64,000 bases of DNA from Noviherbaspirillum sedimenti (lineage in GTDB: Bacteria; Pseudomonadota; Gammaproteobacteria; Burkholderiales; Burkholderiaceae_D). Below are positions 19,346 to 30,600 of the stretch, in pieces; positions within the stretch are counted from its first letter, which is position 1; every line of letters starts with the position of its first letter. The position numbers and the translations under genes were made by a program. Under the pieces are notes generated by a model. It searched no databases. It was not told the DNA's origin and was given only the letters and a program-made list of their open reading frames with translations. Location of the stretch: contig NZ_QYUQ01000002.1 of assembly GCF_003590835.1 (NCBI RefSeq), forward strand, positions 1,798,001-1,862,000, read 5' to 3'.

Positions 19346-19361
19346 CGCATATCGATATGCG
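19346..19361. promoter_or_regulatory. 16-bp perfect palindrome between divergent genes
   Basis: CGCATATCGATATGCG is a perfect dyad in the divergent promoter region of the ssuA-like gene and the aldo/keto reductase gene. CGCAT/ATGCG half-sites also recur at 19325-19332, at sbp (15334-15348) and near the SfnB-like promoter (47840-47860). An operator is inferred; the regulator is unknown. Confidence 0.45.
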
Positions 19362-19457
19362 TTTTACTTCGTTATGCGGGACGCGGACGGAATCTAAAAT
19401 ACATTGCCGCCATCAAGCTTTAACATGGCAGTTTTCTCAATAAAAGGACCCTGATTC

Positions 19458-20513
19458 ATGAGCATGCAATACCGACATCTCGGAAATACCGACATCAAGG
19501 TCAGCAACATCGCACTGGGCACCATGACATGGGGTCAGCAGAATTCAGAGGCCGAAGCGCATGCCCAGCTTGATCACGCTGTCGACTTTGGCGTGAACCT
19601 CATCGATACCGCAGAAATGTATCCGGTGCCGCCGCGACCGGAGACCCAGGGCAGGAGCGAACAATATCTTGGCAGCTGGCTGAAGAAATCCGGCAAGCGC
19701 GACCGGGTGCTGATCGCCACCAAAGCCACAGGCCCGGCACGCATGCCCCACAATCCACGCCACATACGCGGAGGCAACAACCATTTTGATCGCGCAGGCC
19801 TGACAACTGCCTTGAATGAAAGCCTTGCGCGCCTGCAGACCGACTATATCGACCTGTATCAACTGCATTGGCCGGATCGCAGCCTGAATATTTTCGGCAA
19901 GCTGAATTACACGCATACAGCTCAGGAAGAGAGTATTTCGATCGAAGAAACCCTGGACGTCCTTGCCAGCTTCGTCAAATCGGGCAAAGTACGCTACATC
20001 GGCGTATCGAACGAATCGCCTTGGGGAGTAGCACAATTTTTGCGTGCAGCAGAAAAACTGAACTTGCCACGTATCGTGTCAATCCAGAATCCCTACAATC
20101 TGCTTAATCGCACATTTGAAATCGGCCTGGCGGAATTTGCTTTCCGCGAGCAGGTTGGCTTGCTGGCTTATTCACCGCTGGCGTTTGGTGTACTGTCGGG
20201 AAAGTACCTGCACGGCGTACGACCTGAAGGCGCACGCCTGACACTCTTCGAGCGTTTTTCCCGCTATAGCAATGCGCAAGCGCAGCAAGCAGTACAACAG
20301 TATGTCGGATTGGCGCGCCGGCATGGACTTGATCCGACACATATGGCGCTTGCTTACGTCAATTCCCGTCCATTTTTGACCAGCAACATTATTGGCGCGA
20401 CGGACCTTATCCAACTGCAGTCCAATTTGCGCAGCATGCATTTGACACTCAATGCAGGCATCCTCGAAGAGATCGAAGCAATTCATACCCAACATCCCAA
20501 CCCGGCGCCATGA
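19458..20513 (+). CDS. tas: Tas-type NADP(H)-dependent aldo/keto reductase
   Basis: A 351-residue cytoplasmic aldo/keto reductase. The N-terminal half follows E. coli Tas closely: LGTMTWGQQNSEAEAHAQLD, LIDTAEMYPVPPRPETQGRS (catalytic Asp and Tyr), DYIDLYQLHWPDR with the catalytic His, and IQNPYNLLNRTFEIGLAE. The physiological substrate is not established. AAAAGGACC precedes the ATG. It is divergent from the second ssu-like set, sharing about 227 bp of regulatory DNA, which makes a link to sulfur metabolism (reducing an aldehyde released from a sulfonate) conceivable but unproven. Confidence 0.88.
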   Translation: MSMQYRHLGNTDIKVSNIALGTMTWGQQNSEAEAHAQLDHAVDFGVNLIDTAEMYPVPPRPETQGRSEQYLGSWLKKSGKRDRVLIATKATGPARMPHNPRHIRGGNNHFDRAGLTTALNESLARLQTDYIDLYQLHWPDRSLNIFGKLNYTHTAQEESISIEETLDVLASFVKSGKVRYIGVSNESPWGVAQFLRAAEKLNLPRIVSIQNPYNLLNRTFEIGLAEFAFREQVGLLAYSPLAFGVLSGKYLHGVRPEGARLTLFERFSRYSNAQAQQAVQQYVGLARRHGLDPTHMALAYVNSRPFLTSNIIGATDLIQLQSNLRSMHLTLNAGILEEIEAIHTQHPNPAP

Positions 20514-20661
20514 TCAACAAGGCGTCTGCTCGCACTGCGGCTAGCGGCACGATCCGATGCGACAGCGCATATGCTTATGCGATCAAATTCGATTACAGGC
20601 CGCGACTGCCACGCTATAGTGGTTACGTCTCTTCCAAATAACTCCGGTGATTTGGTTTATC

Positions 20662-20688
20662 CGCCGCCAGCAATGGCGGCGTTTTTTT
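20662..20688 (+). terminator. Rho-independent terminator after tas
   Basis: An 8-bp perfect stem (CGCCGCCA/TGGCGGCG) with a GCAA loop is followed by seven T, 149 bp after the reductase stop. Confidence 0.85.
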
Positions 20689-20697
20689 GCCCGAAGC

Positions 20698-20741
20698 ACG
20701 AAAAAAAATGGCGCCGCAGGCATTTAGCCTGCGGCGCCATT
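20698..20741 (-). terminator. Rho-independent terminator after acnB
   Basis: A 15-bp perfect stem (AATGGCGCCGCAGGC and its complement) with a 5-nt loop is followed, on the minus strand, by a run of eight or more T. It ends 47 bp beyond the acnB stop and faces the tas terminator. Confidence 0.92.
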
Positions 20742-20787
20742 ACGTGGCGCTACGACGAAAACAACACGCCGTAGCCCGGCAGCACGC

Positions 20788-23373
20788 TTACATCTTCACG
20801 GTGTCGGCCACTTCCCTGAAATCTTCGATCTGGTCGAAGTTCATGTACTTGTAGATCTTGTCGCCGTCGGCGTTGAGCACGCCCATGTCGGCCATGTACT
20901 CGTCCTTCGTCGGGATCTTGCCCAGGCGCGAGCAGATCGCCGCCAGTTCCGCCGAGCCGAGGTACACGTTCGTGTTCTTGCCCAGGCGGTTCGGGAAGTT
21001 ACGGGTCGAGGTCGACATGACCGTCGCGCCTTCGCGCACCTGTGCCTGGTTGCCCATGCACAGCGAGCAGCCCGGCATTTCGGTACGGGCACCGGCTGTG
21101 CCGAAGACGCCGTAGTGTCCCTCCTCGGTCAGCTGCTTCTGGTCCATCTTGGTCGGCGGGGCCACCCACAGCTTGACCGGGATGTCGCGCTTACCTTCCA
21201 GCAGCTTCGACGCGGCACGGAAGTGACCGATGTTGGTCATGCACGAGCCGATGAACACTTCGTCGATCTTGGCGCCGGCCACGTCAGACAGCGTCTTCAC
21301 ATCGTCCGGATCATTCGGGCAGGCCACGATCGGCTCGTGGATGTCGGCCAGGTCGATCTCGATGACGGCGGCGTACTCGGCGTCGGCATCCGGCGCCAGC
21401 AGTTGCGGGTCTGCCAGCCACTGCTCCATCGCCTTGATGCGGCGCTGCAGGCTGCGCGGGTCCTGGTAGCCCTGGGCGATCATCCATTTCATCAGCGTGA
21501 TGTTGCTGTTGAGGTATTCGATGATCGGTTCCTTGTTCAGGTGGACCGTGCAACCGGCGGCCGAGCGCTCGGCGGACGCATCCGACAATTCGAACGCTTG
21601 CTCGACCTTCAGCTCGGGCAGGCCTTCGATTTCGAGAATACGGCCCGAGAAGATGTTCTTCTTGCCTTGCTTGGCAACCGTCAGCATGCCTTGCTTGATG
21701 GCGTACAGCGGAATCGCGTTGACCAGGTCACGCAGGGTCACGCCCGGCTGCATCTTGCCCTTGAAACGGATCAGCACCGATTCCGGCATGTCCAGCGGCA
21801 TCGTGCCGGTGGCGGCCGCAAAGGCCACCAGGCCCGAACCGGCCGGGAAGCTGATGCCGATCGGGAAGCGGGTGTGCGAGTCGCCGCCGGTGCCCACGGT
21901 GTCGGGCAGCAGCAAGCGGTTCAGCCACGAGTGGATCACGCCGTCGCCCGGGCGCAGCGCGATGCCGCCACGGTTGCTGATGAAGTTCGGCAGGGTCTGG
22001 TGGGTCTTCACGTCCACCGGCTTCGGATAGGCGGCGGTGTGGCAGAACGACTGCATGACGAGGTCGGCCGAGAAACCCAGGCACGCCAGGTCCTTCAGTT
22101 CGTCGCGGGTCATGGGGCCGGTGGTGTCCTGCGAGCCGACCGAAGTCATCTTCGGTTCGCAGTACGTGCCCGGGCGGACGCCCTGGCCTTCCGGCAGGCC
22201 GCAGGCGCGGCCGACCATCTTCTGGGCCAGCGAGAAGCCCTTGCCGCTGTCGGCCGGCTGATGCGGCAGGCGGAACAGGGTCGACGGCGCCAGGCCCAGG
22301 GCTTCACGCGCCTTGGTGGTCAGTCCACGGCCGATGATCAGGGGAATGCGGCCGCCGGCGCGCACTTCATCGAACAGCACGTCGGACTTGACCTGAAACT
22401 CGGCAATCACTTCGCCGTTCTTCAGGGCCTTGCCGTCGTATGGGCGCAGTTCGACCACGTCGCCCATTTCCATCTTCGACACGTCGAGTTCGATCGGCAG
22501 GGCGCCGGCGTCTTCCATCGTGTTGTAGAAAATCGGGGCGATCTTGCTGCCCAGGCACACGCCGCCGAAGCGCTTGTTCGGGACGAAGGGGATGTCTTCA
22601 CCCGTGAACCACAGCACCGAGTTGGTGGCCGACTTGCGCGAGGAGCCGGTGCCGACCACGTCGCCCACGTAAGCGACCAGGTGGCCCTTTTCCTTCAGCG
22701 ATTCGATGAACTTGACCGGGCCACGCTTGCCGTCCTCTTCCGGGGTGATACCGGGACGGGCGTTCTTCAGCATCGCCAGCGCGTGCAGCGGAATGTCCGG
22801 ACGGGTGGTAGCGTCCGGGGCCGGCGACAGGTCGTCGGTGTTGGTTTCGCCGGTCACCTTGAAGACGGTGATGGTCAGGCTTTGCGGCACTTCCGGACGG
22901 CTGGTGAACCATTCGGCGTCGGCCCAGCTTTGCAGCACGGCACGGGCGTTGGCGTTGCCCTTGTCGGCCAGTTCCTTGACGTCGTGGAACTGGTCGAACA
23001 TCAGGAGGGTTTTCTTCAGCGCGTCGGCGGCCACGGCGGCCACTTCGGCATCGGACAACAGCTCGATCAGCGGCTGGATGTTGTAACCGCCCAGCATCGT
23101 GCCGAGCAGTTCGGTGGCGCGGGCGCGCGAGATCAGCGCGCAGGCGGTCTGGCCTTTGGCCACGGCGGCCAGGAAGCCGGCCTTCACGCGGGCGGCTTCG
23201 TCCACGCCGGCGGGCACGCGGTGGGTGATCAGGTCGAGCAGGGTCTGCTCTTCGCCGGCGGGCGGATTCGTCAGCAATTCCACCAGCTCGGCAGTCTGCT
23301 GAGCCGTCAGCGGCAGGGGAGGAATACCGAGCGCGGCGCGTTCGGCCACGTGAGCACGAAAGTTTTCAAGCAT
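20788..23373 (-). CDS. acnB: Aconitate hydratase B
   Basis: AcnB interconverts citrate and isocitrate in the TCA cycle and often also handles 2-methylcitrate steps. The 861-residue product has the B-type arrangement: N-terminal HEAT-like domain (1-160), the swivel domain 4 moved to the N-terminal half ([20 protein letters not shown]), and the Fe-S core. Likely [4Fe-4S] ligands are the cysteine in [14 protein letters not shown] and two in [15 protein letters not shown]-rich site lies before the ATG. Upstream is a palindrome (23493-23504) that could be an operator. It is housekeeping and interrupts the sulfur block. Confidence 0.97.
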   Translation of the reverse strand: MLENFRAHVAERAALGIPPLPLTAQQTAELVELLTNPPAGEEQTLLDLITHRVPAGVDEAARVKAGFLAAVAKGQTACALISRARATELLGTMLGGYNIQPLIELLSDAEVAAVAADALKKTLLMFDQFHDVKELADKGNANARAVLQSWADAEWFTSRPEVPQSLTITVFKVTGETNTDDLSPAPDATTRPDIPLHALAMLKNARPGITPEEDGKRGPVKFIESLKEKGHLVAYVGDVVGTGSSRKSATNSVLWFTGEDIPFVPNKRFGGVCLGSKIAPIFYNTMEDAGALPIELDVSKMEMGDVVELRPYDGKALKNGEVIAEFQVKSDVLFDEVRAGGRIPLIIGRGLTTKAREALGLAPSTLFRLPHQPADSGKGFSLAQKMVGRACGLPEGQGVRPGTYCEPKMTSVGSQDTTGPMTRDELKDLACLGFSADLVMQSFCHTAAYPKPVDVKTHQTLPNFISNRGGIALRPGDGVIHSWLNRLLLPDTVGTGGDSHTRFPIGISFPAGSGLVAFAAATGTMPLDMPESVLIRFKGKMQPGVTLRDLVNAIPLYAIKQGMLTVAKQGKKNIFSGRILEIEGLPELKVEQAFELSDASAERSAAGCTVHLNKEPIIEYLNSNITLMKWMIAQGYQDPRSLQRRIKAMEQWLADPQLLAPDADAEYAAVIEIDLADIHEPIVACPNDPDDVKTLSDVAGAKIDEVFIGSCMTNIGHFRAASKLLEGKRDIPVKLWVAPPTKMDQKQLTEEGHYGVFGTAGARTEMPGCSLCMGNQAQVREGATVMSTSTRNFPNRLGKNTNVYLGSAELAAICSRLGKIPTKDEYMADMGVLNADGDKIYKYMNFDQIEDFREVADTVKM

Positions 23374-23707
23374 GGGGGACCTTCTGGTATGGCGTTTCTG
23401 GGAGAGGGCTTTTTGGGCACTCCGGGGCTGTTCCGGGCACTACTTGGGTCGGGATTTTATTCTTAATACCCTGCAACGTCAAATGTCTTATGTCTTATAT
23501 AAGAGTTAAAAAGGAGACATTGGGAATCATGGTTATAAGGGGTGATCGTACTTTTAGTGCGGAATGCGGCGGTTTAACTGGGCGCCTTGTCGCTTTAGTA
23601 CGTACACCTGCGCCTCGTCTCACATGCACTGGACAGGAGCAGTATGCAGCGAAAGGGGACGCCGGCGGTTTGCTGTATCATCCCTTTCCTGAAAACGAAA
23701 GCCGCGC
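23374..23707. other. Divergent regulatory region acnB / rlmI fragment
   Basis: This 334-bp region carries the acnB leader and promoter. Near its middle it has direct TGTCTTA repeats (23484-23497) running into the palindrome TCTTATATAAGA (23493-23504). A plus-strand AAGGAG at about 23511 is not followed by a convincing gene. Confidence 0.55.
23493..23504. promoter_or_regulatory. 12-bp palindrome upstream of acnB
   Basis: TCTTATATAAGA is a perfect dyad, with two TGTCTTA direct repeats overlapping its left arm, 120 bp before the acnB ATG. Such ATAAGA dyads are typical of GntR-type operators; the regulator is not known here. Confidence 0.45.
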
Positions 23708-24343
23708 ATGCTCATCATCACCATTAAACAGGGTAAGGAAAAAGGCCTGCTTTCCGGCGACCCGTGGATTTACGTCTCCGCCATCGAAAAGGTCGACGGC
23801 AAGCCGCAGGAGCGCAACAAACCGGGCGCCACGGCGATCGTGCAGTCGTCGTCTCACCAGTTCCTGGCCCGCGCGGCCTATAACGCCAAATCGCAAATCG
23901 CCGCCCGCGTCTGGACGTTGCGCGAGGACGAGCCGGTTGACCACGCGATGATAAAGCGGCGCGTACAGGCCGGCGTGCTTCTCCGCGCCGATGCGCTGCG
24001 CAGCGCCGATCCGCAGGCGCTGGTCCAGCTGGTCGATGGCGAAAAGGACGGCTTGCCGGGTTTACTGGTGCACAGCTATGGCGGCATCGCAGGCTATCTG
24101 GTTTGCCAGTTCAATGCCGGTGGCGTCGACCTGTGGAAGGTGCCTGTAGTGCAGGCGCTCCTTAATGCCACGGGCTGCCGCAACGTTTACGAACGCTGCG
24201 ATCCACTGTTGCGCAGGGGCGAAGGACTGTCCGTTACGCCGCGCGCGCTGGCAGGCGACGAACCGCCCCAGCGGCTGATGGTGCGCGAGGGCACCCGTCT
24301 GGTACCGATGGATATTCGCACCGGCTTCACCTACCCGCGCTGA
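23708..24343 (+). pseudogene. rlmI: Truncated RlmI-type 23S rRNA cytosine methyltransferase
   Basis: The frame encodes 211 residues that follow the first half of RlmI (m5C1962 methyltransferase of 23S rRNA, usually about 396 residues). It has the N-terminal PUA domain (KQGKEKGLLSGDPWIYVSAI, SQIAARVWTL) and the linker region (VDGEKDGLPGLLV, VYERCDPLLRRGEGL). Homology holds up to the VPMDIRTGF segment, where the family continues with a KTG-type motif and the Rossmann methyltransferase domain; here it runs into TYPR and a stop. The SAM-binding domain is absent and I do not find it elsewhere in the window. The break coincides with the edge of the accessory insert carrying the Avs-like gene, so the insertion or an associated deletion probably destroyed the gene. 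Confidence 0.85.
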
Positions 24344-24684
24344 GAGGCGCGCCGAAAGGAAAATTCCTGGAACAACGCTCCAAGGCATGTCGGATTTGTA
24401 TGCTAAAGATCTACCCAGGACTTGGATGGCTGCTGTTGGCCGAAAGCGGAAATTCAGGTATGTATGTTTTCGGCCACCAGCGGACGTTCGACTGTAGCCA
24501 CTCAACCCTTCCCAGCAAGTTTTTTAAATGAGGCTGAAATGTGGTGTGGCGGGTCGTTCGCGACCTTCGATAGTGCTTCGGCTGCATGTCACGCCCTCAC
24601 CGTGGGAAGCCTATGTTCCTGAACTTCATATCGACCACTGAAGGTCTCGGACTTCCACTAGCAAGGATGACCAACCCGAGTGCT
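24344..24684. other. Left flank of the accessory insert
   Basis: No convincing gene. The stretch has lower GC than its surroundings, and one part (about 24425-24500) with GGCCGAAAGCGGAAATTC and later GGCCACCAGCGGACGTTCG looks like degenerate repeats common in non-coding accessory DNA. I found no clear att repeat or terminator. Confidence 0.5.
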
Positions 24685-27600
24685 TCAATAGTCTTGCTTT
24701 GACGCCTTTTTTGCCTGCCAAAGCCTTGGCGTTCCGTCATCGACTTTTAATCCGACAAGGACGGATTTGACTCCGCTTGAAGGGTCGTAGTCCCGCGACG
24801 ATCGGTACTTCCAAAGCGTTATCTTGAAAACAAGTCGCTTGCTGACGGTGGACAATGTCGCAGCAAGCCAATCGGGCGAAGCCCATAAAATCTCACCATC
24901 CTCATGACGGCGATGCCGCCTGTTATCGGGATCGGGTGTCCAGCTGCCCCAAACCTGGCTTCTCAAAGCGAGACTTCCATCAGCCGTATGCCAATCACCG
25001 CTGTTTGGCTCATTCACCAACTCCAGACTCTTCGTGAGGTCGATTCCAAGACGCGGTCTCCCACCCGGTCCCTCCGCGGCGATTTCGTCGCCCACGTCTA
25101 TACCCAGACTGTGGGTCTCGGGTGCCCACACAAACGGAGCGAAAGGGCTCTTCGGACGGTGGTGGTGGTTGTAATACCCCTCGTCCCAAAACTCCGGCAG
25201 CCAAAGGTCATGGCTGGGTTGCTTGGCGAATGCCATGCACCGACCTATGGCGCCATTTCGCTCCGTCAGCGCCGACGTGATGCTTACTGTCACGCCATCA
25301 GGCGATGACCAGCTTCCATATAGTGGAAACAGCGCATCGGTGGCGGTGTCCACGAAGCCCAATTTCCGCAGCACTGTTTCTTGATCCTGCAGCATTTCCT
25401 GCTGGCCGATCCTTTCACCTAACAGATTTTCTTTCGCCTGCTGAGGAACAGGATCCTTCCGGTCAGACAGCCACGAACCGTCATCGAATGTGACGTCGTA
25501 GCGATCGCGCCACTCCATCCAAGGTGAGCCGCCTCCAGTTTCATAGCTCCGAACGACCACCGGCAGAGCCTTGGAAAGGCTGGTGGTAGCGTTAAGCAAC
25601 GCGTGTCTTTGAATATGCTCCCGGTAGGACTCATATCGATCGCCTCGGTCCCACTGATACCGCTCGCTGCCGGGAAAAAAATCCATCGAGGTGGCCTCCG
25701 GCCATCGGCGCGTAATCTCAGCCGTGATTGCATCTTCGACCGTTGCCTGTTCGACATTAAAGAGCCAAGCGAGGGTGCTGATCTCGTGTTTTGTAAATTC
25801 GTAGTCGAAGCGAAAGCCCGATGTCGATTTCGTGGCACTCGGGTAGACGTCGCTGGTGACAATGCCGCATGGCGGCTGGTCGATCTGATCGAGCAACGCC
25901 TCCAAATCCGCGTCGTGCTCTCCTTCGCTATTGATATGGCTTAGACACCTGGCGATGTGGACTTTGTCTATGACGTGAAGGTCGCTTCGTTGAGCGAGAG
26001 CCAGCAGCTTGGGTTGAAGAGACCTCATTGTTTGTCCGTGGTGCAAAGCGGCCCGCGCCAGACCCATCAGCAACCACTGCTGGGAATTTTGGAACGAAAG
26101 CTTTCGATCCGTCGATGCCAGGGCCGCGACTTCTCTTTGGTCGAAGCGATCAAGTAATAGGTTGAGTTCGTCGTTGAGCCCGAACTCGAAAAGTGTGTTC
26201 AGACCCCTCGCGACCGTCCAGCGGACATAGGCATCATCCTCGCCAAGGAGGTGCCAAACGACGTCGGCGAAGAACTCCAGTTCGCCCCCCCCTATTGCTT
26301 GCTCAGGGCGAAATGGTCCCTCTCCGATCTCGTCGGCGATACGAGATGCCGGCCCGGACAGCAGTAATTCCAGCGCGTCGAGACCGGCTTGGCCCGATGT
26401 TACGTCGCATAGGGCAGTGGCCAACTGCAGCCACTCATCACCGTCGAGCTCGACCTCATCCGCGGCGACCTTGCGGAGGACGAGCTGCAACACATAGCGC
26501 TTGTCATTGCACAAATCCGACAGCTGGCGGATGCCGCGCGCGGTGTTGGAGAACTGACCATCGAATAGCTCGGCACTCTTGCACTCGAACAGTCGTTCAA
26601 CCAGCGTTTTTGCATTGGAAACAAGGTGCGTGGATGAGCCGCTCCAGGCGGCGAAACACTCGGCGAGTATGTCCAGCGACTGAGTAAGATTCAGCTCGAC
26701 CGCGTCGCAGACCGCGAACAATAAGGCCAAACGCTTAGGGTACGGGCACGAGGCACGCAAACCAACGATGAAGCGCTGCCGGGAAGCGTAGTCAAGTTTG
26801 TCGTCCGCCTGGATGTTCTTCAGAGCCTTGTCGATCGAACTTGCAGAGGACGGATCGCAGTCCGAGACCAACGTCGCGATGAGGCTGTCAACCTCCTCCT
26901 TGCTTGGCTTTGGGGTTTGAATGGTCAGGAAATCCGGCGGCGAGTTATTGCGACTATTAAACTCATCCTGCTTGCGCTTCGCCTCTGCCCAGCGCCGTTC
27001 GATCGCCTCTCGCTCTTCGGTGGTGATTGCGTTTGGATACTGATTGCCCGTTTCCAGGAGTCCTTCCCAAAGCGAGGGCCAAGCACCGAACGGGTGCTCA
27101 GCGCGCAGTTTTGCGACGACCGCCAGAAAGATCCGCCTCTGATCCGCCGGCCTGGACAGTTTCAGCAGGTCTGCGACCCCATCTCCGGAACGCCAGTCCC
27201 ACCAGCCGTGATCTTCACAGATCGTAAGGACAAAGGCAGCACGGCGTGGATCGAGATTTCCGTTCTTGGCCAGAAAGCATGCAAGCTGCGGCAATCCGTA
27301 AGACAGGTCCGCCACGTCCTGGTCGTGCCAGCGCACGAGCTTGGCTATCGCCGGGAAACCTATGGACTTGGCTGCGGCACGCCCGAACAACGTCCATCCG
27401 AACTTGCTTGGCTCGTTCCGCACAATGGTCTGGCAAAGGTTCATTAGCCGCTGGGCCAGTTCGGGCTTTAGGAAGCCGCCTTGCTGGACGCTCGCAAAAT
27501 GAAGCAGTGAGTAGATCTGCTCATAGCTCTCTCCGCCCATCTGGTCCAACTGGGCCAGACCTTGTTGGTAGTATTCACGGGCCTCATCGACGCTCATGGG

Positions 27601-30600
27601 CACAAGAGAAGCAGCGAGTTCCGCGTAGGAATCGCCGCGCTGTCCAATGTTGTCATCCTGGCGGATTTGTTCCGTGACGTGCTGCGCGAATTCACCTGCA
27701 AGCTCATGGAGGGCCGACCGTTGAGTAAGCTGACCCAACACGTCGATCTTCTGCTGGACGGAGAACCGTCCGGAGGAAATCAAACTGATCAATGTCTTGG
27801 TTTGGTCGGCCGATATCGTAGGCGCATGGTTCAGCAGGATGCGGACACAGCCGAGCCCAACGGTTCGGACAAGCAAATCAGCTGCGCTTTCAGCCCTCCA
27901 GTGCCCGCCCTCGCGCACTTGCTTGCCCCACCCATCTAGGATGTCGTTGACGCTCGCACTCGTGAGTCCTTTGCCCGAAAGGACGGCGTCCTCGATCGGT
28001 CGCGTCAACACGAGTGCACGCTCAATTCCTTCGCTGATTTCCTCACGTTCCCGGTCGCTAAACCTCGCCCTGACCTGGTTCTTGCCGCCCTTCTTGCTGG
28101 GACCAGCGGGTACAGGTTCGCGCAGCTCCTTCAGAAACGCCACCAGCTCCGTCTTGGTCGAGACAGCTTTTGCCCGTCTGGTAACCTTCAGTTCGTTCGG
28201 AAGCAGGTCACGATAGCTGACGGGCCTTCCAACGGACCAAGCGCGAACACAGGCGCAGAGGATTGGGGACCAAGCTCTCGAGTTACCGTAACGCTCGCCG
28301 TAGTCGTAAGCCGACGGGCGAGTAAGCGGCGCATGGCGGATGATCGCTGCGGTTGCGGCTCGCGAGCTGTAGAAGAGCGATGTCAAAGCTGCCTGCACAA
28401 TGTCGCCGCTGTTCCCTTGCTCGTGTTCAATTGAGAAGCCCTCATCCTCGTCATCGTCGGCGGACGCGGGTGTTCCAATCGCCTTCGCAAGCGCCTTCAC
28501 CTGCTGCCTACTGAGATAGCGGGGGCGCGAGAGTAGCCGCAGTTTGAGCGCCTGCGACGTGCATTGGTCGCTTGCGGCAAACGACACAAAATCCGCGAGT
28601 ACCGTCGTGCCGTTTGCCCGGTCGAACAGCGCTAGCAGCTGCAGGAGTTCGTCGCTCGCGGACAGCGAGAAACGATCATTCCAGCGCGCGAGGTTGCGAT
28701 CGGCAATGCCAAACTCGCCTTCGGCGACATGCTGGAATAGCACCGCTGCGTAGTCCTCGACCCCTGGACCGGCGCGGTCGCGAAGTCTCTCGTCACGCGG
28801 CTGCTCGGTATGCCAGTTAATCCACCGAACTGTGCTCTCGCACTGAATTTGCGCTTCTTCGGTATTATTTGCAAAGCGATGCGCGACCGTCAACCGTGCA
28901 CTTCTGGCACCACGCCATCCCGAGCGATCCGAGAAAAGGCGGCGATAGGAGTCAGCATCACCGAGTACAATCGCGAGAGCAGGCGAGCTGCGAATGAATT
29001 CGTCGCCTCGCATGTTGGCCGTTGCGGCTTGGGCCAGCCGCATGCTGAGGCCAAGCACCCGGTCAAAGTCATCTTCTGCCACCGCCAATCGAAAGGCCGC
29101 ACGAAGGCGTGCGAGCGTTAGCCGACGGCGGCCGAACTCCGACTGCACCGTTGTTGGGAAGCTGGTTGAATCGGCGAGCGCGAATGCTCGGTCACTATCT
29201 TTGATGACAACCAGAAAGTGCGGCAGCGCTTCAGCTGCATATGCCGATGTCGCCTGCGAAGAGATAAGGCGGTCGGCAATAGTTCTTTGAGCCTCCGGCC
29301 GCTCGGAAAATGTCTCCCGAACATATGTTTCCGTAGGTTCGTCTCTGAAAATCGCACCGTGCGAGGTGATCTCGAGCATTGGAGCCAAATCCGATGCGGC
29401 GGTATTCACCTGAGCCGCAGACCACCCAAGTGCGTTTGCAAGTTCCTCGAGCGGAATCGGTGGAGGCAGGAGGGACAGCGCGACAAAGAACTCGGTTACC
29501 TCTGAATCCCGCCATCCTTCAACATGAAGATCCGAGACAATCTTGGTGCAACGTTGGGCGATAATTTCGGGGACAGTGATTGGGGCGGCCGAAGTTTTGC
29601 CGAGGACATTCGTGTCCCAGGTCTGAACAAGGTAGTCGAGGACACGCGCGTTCCGGCCAGAGCGTGCCAAGGCGGTTGCTATCTCCACACCGGAAGCACT
29701 TGGCTTGCGATCTTTCAGAAATTTGCGGGCCTCCGGATCGGTAAATGGTCCTAGCTCGACATCTTTCACTGCGGTGCGGCCAATGACCTTCTTTTTGCGG
29801 TGCGTGCGCGCCGTAAGTAGCAACTTCACTCCGTCGATAGAGTCTTCGTCGATGGTTGAGAGAAGGAGTTTCGGAAATGCTTCTTCGTGGCGGCACTCGG
29901 CTTCGAGCTGGGCGTTATCCGCAGCATCGACGATAATAAGCAAACCGAGCTTTTTCGATTGAGTTCTGATCGCCGTCGCAGCTTGAGCAAGTCGTCTGCG
30001 CGCCGCCTTGATGATTTTGCGACTGTCATCGCCGCCTGGTAGCATCAGATCACATAGTGTCCGTGAGGCTAGTTCATTGACGATCTGCACCAGCCCGATT
30101 CTGGGGAGGTGCCGGGAATGATTGTCTGAGCGGTAGGAACCACCACCAAAGCAGTCAAAAACGACGACTTCAAATTCGTTCGCCATCTTTGAAGCGAGGC
30201 TTTGGACAAACACGGTTTTGCCCACTCCGCCCTCCGCGTGGACGAAGACGGGCAGCTCTGACGCCTTGATTAGATCGCCGACCGTCGAAAGTTCAGCTCG
30301 CTCAACGACGGCACCCACGTCGATGAAGCGGGTGTCGGCCGGAAAAAGGTCCTCTGGCTCGCAATCGAGCGCATCCAAGACATCTTCGCGGCGAATCAGG
30401 TTTTTGCCCTGGCCGCTTGGTCCGGCCTTCTTAAGGACGAGGTCCTGGAGCCCGTGAAGCCGAAGCCTGGCCTCTGAATCGGCGCCGGCCGACCAGTCGG
30501 TGAGTGTTCGCCTGAGCGCGTTGTCTTGACCCGCAAGGCTCTTCTCTCCGGCTCGAAAAACTATTCTCGAGAAGAGACGACTTGCGTCAGATAGACCACG

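Noticed and set aside
21115..23466. 783-codon open frame on the plus strand
   Set aside because: It is the antisense shadow of acnB; high GC leaves the complementary frame free of stops, and the translation is rich in H, R, G and Q without any domain.
23490..23951. Plus-strand frame overlapping the start of rlmI
   Set aside because: It overlaps rlmI in another phase. The AAGGAG before 23529 looks good, but the product is low-complexity and without family.
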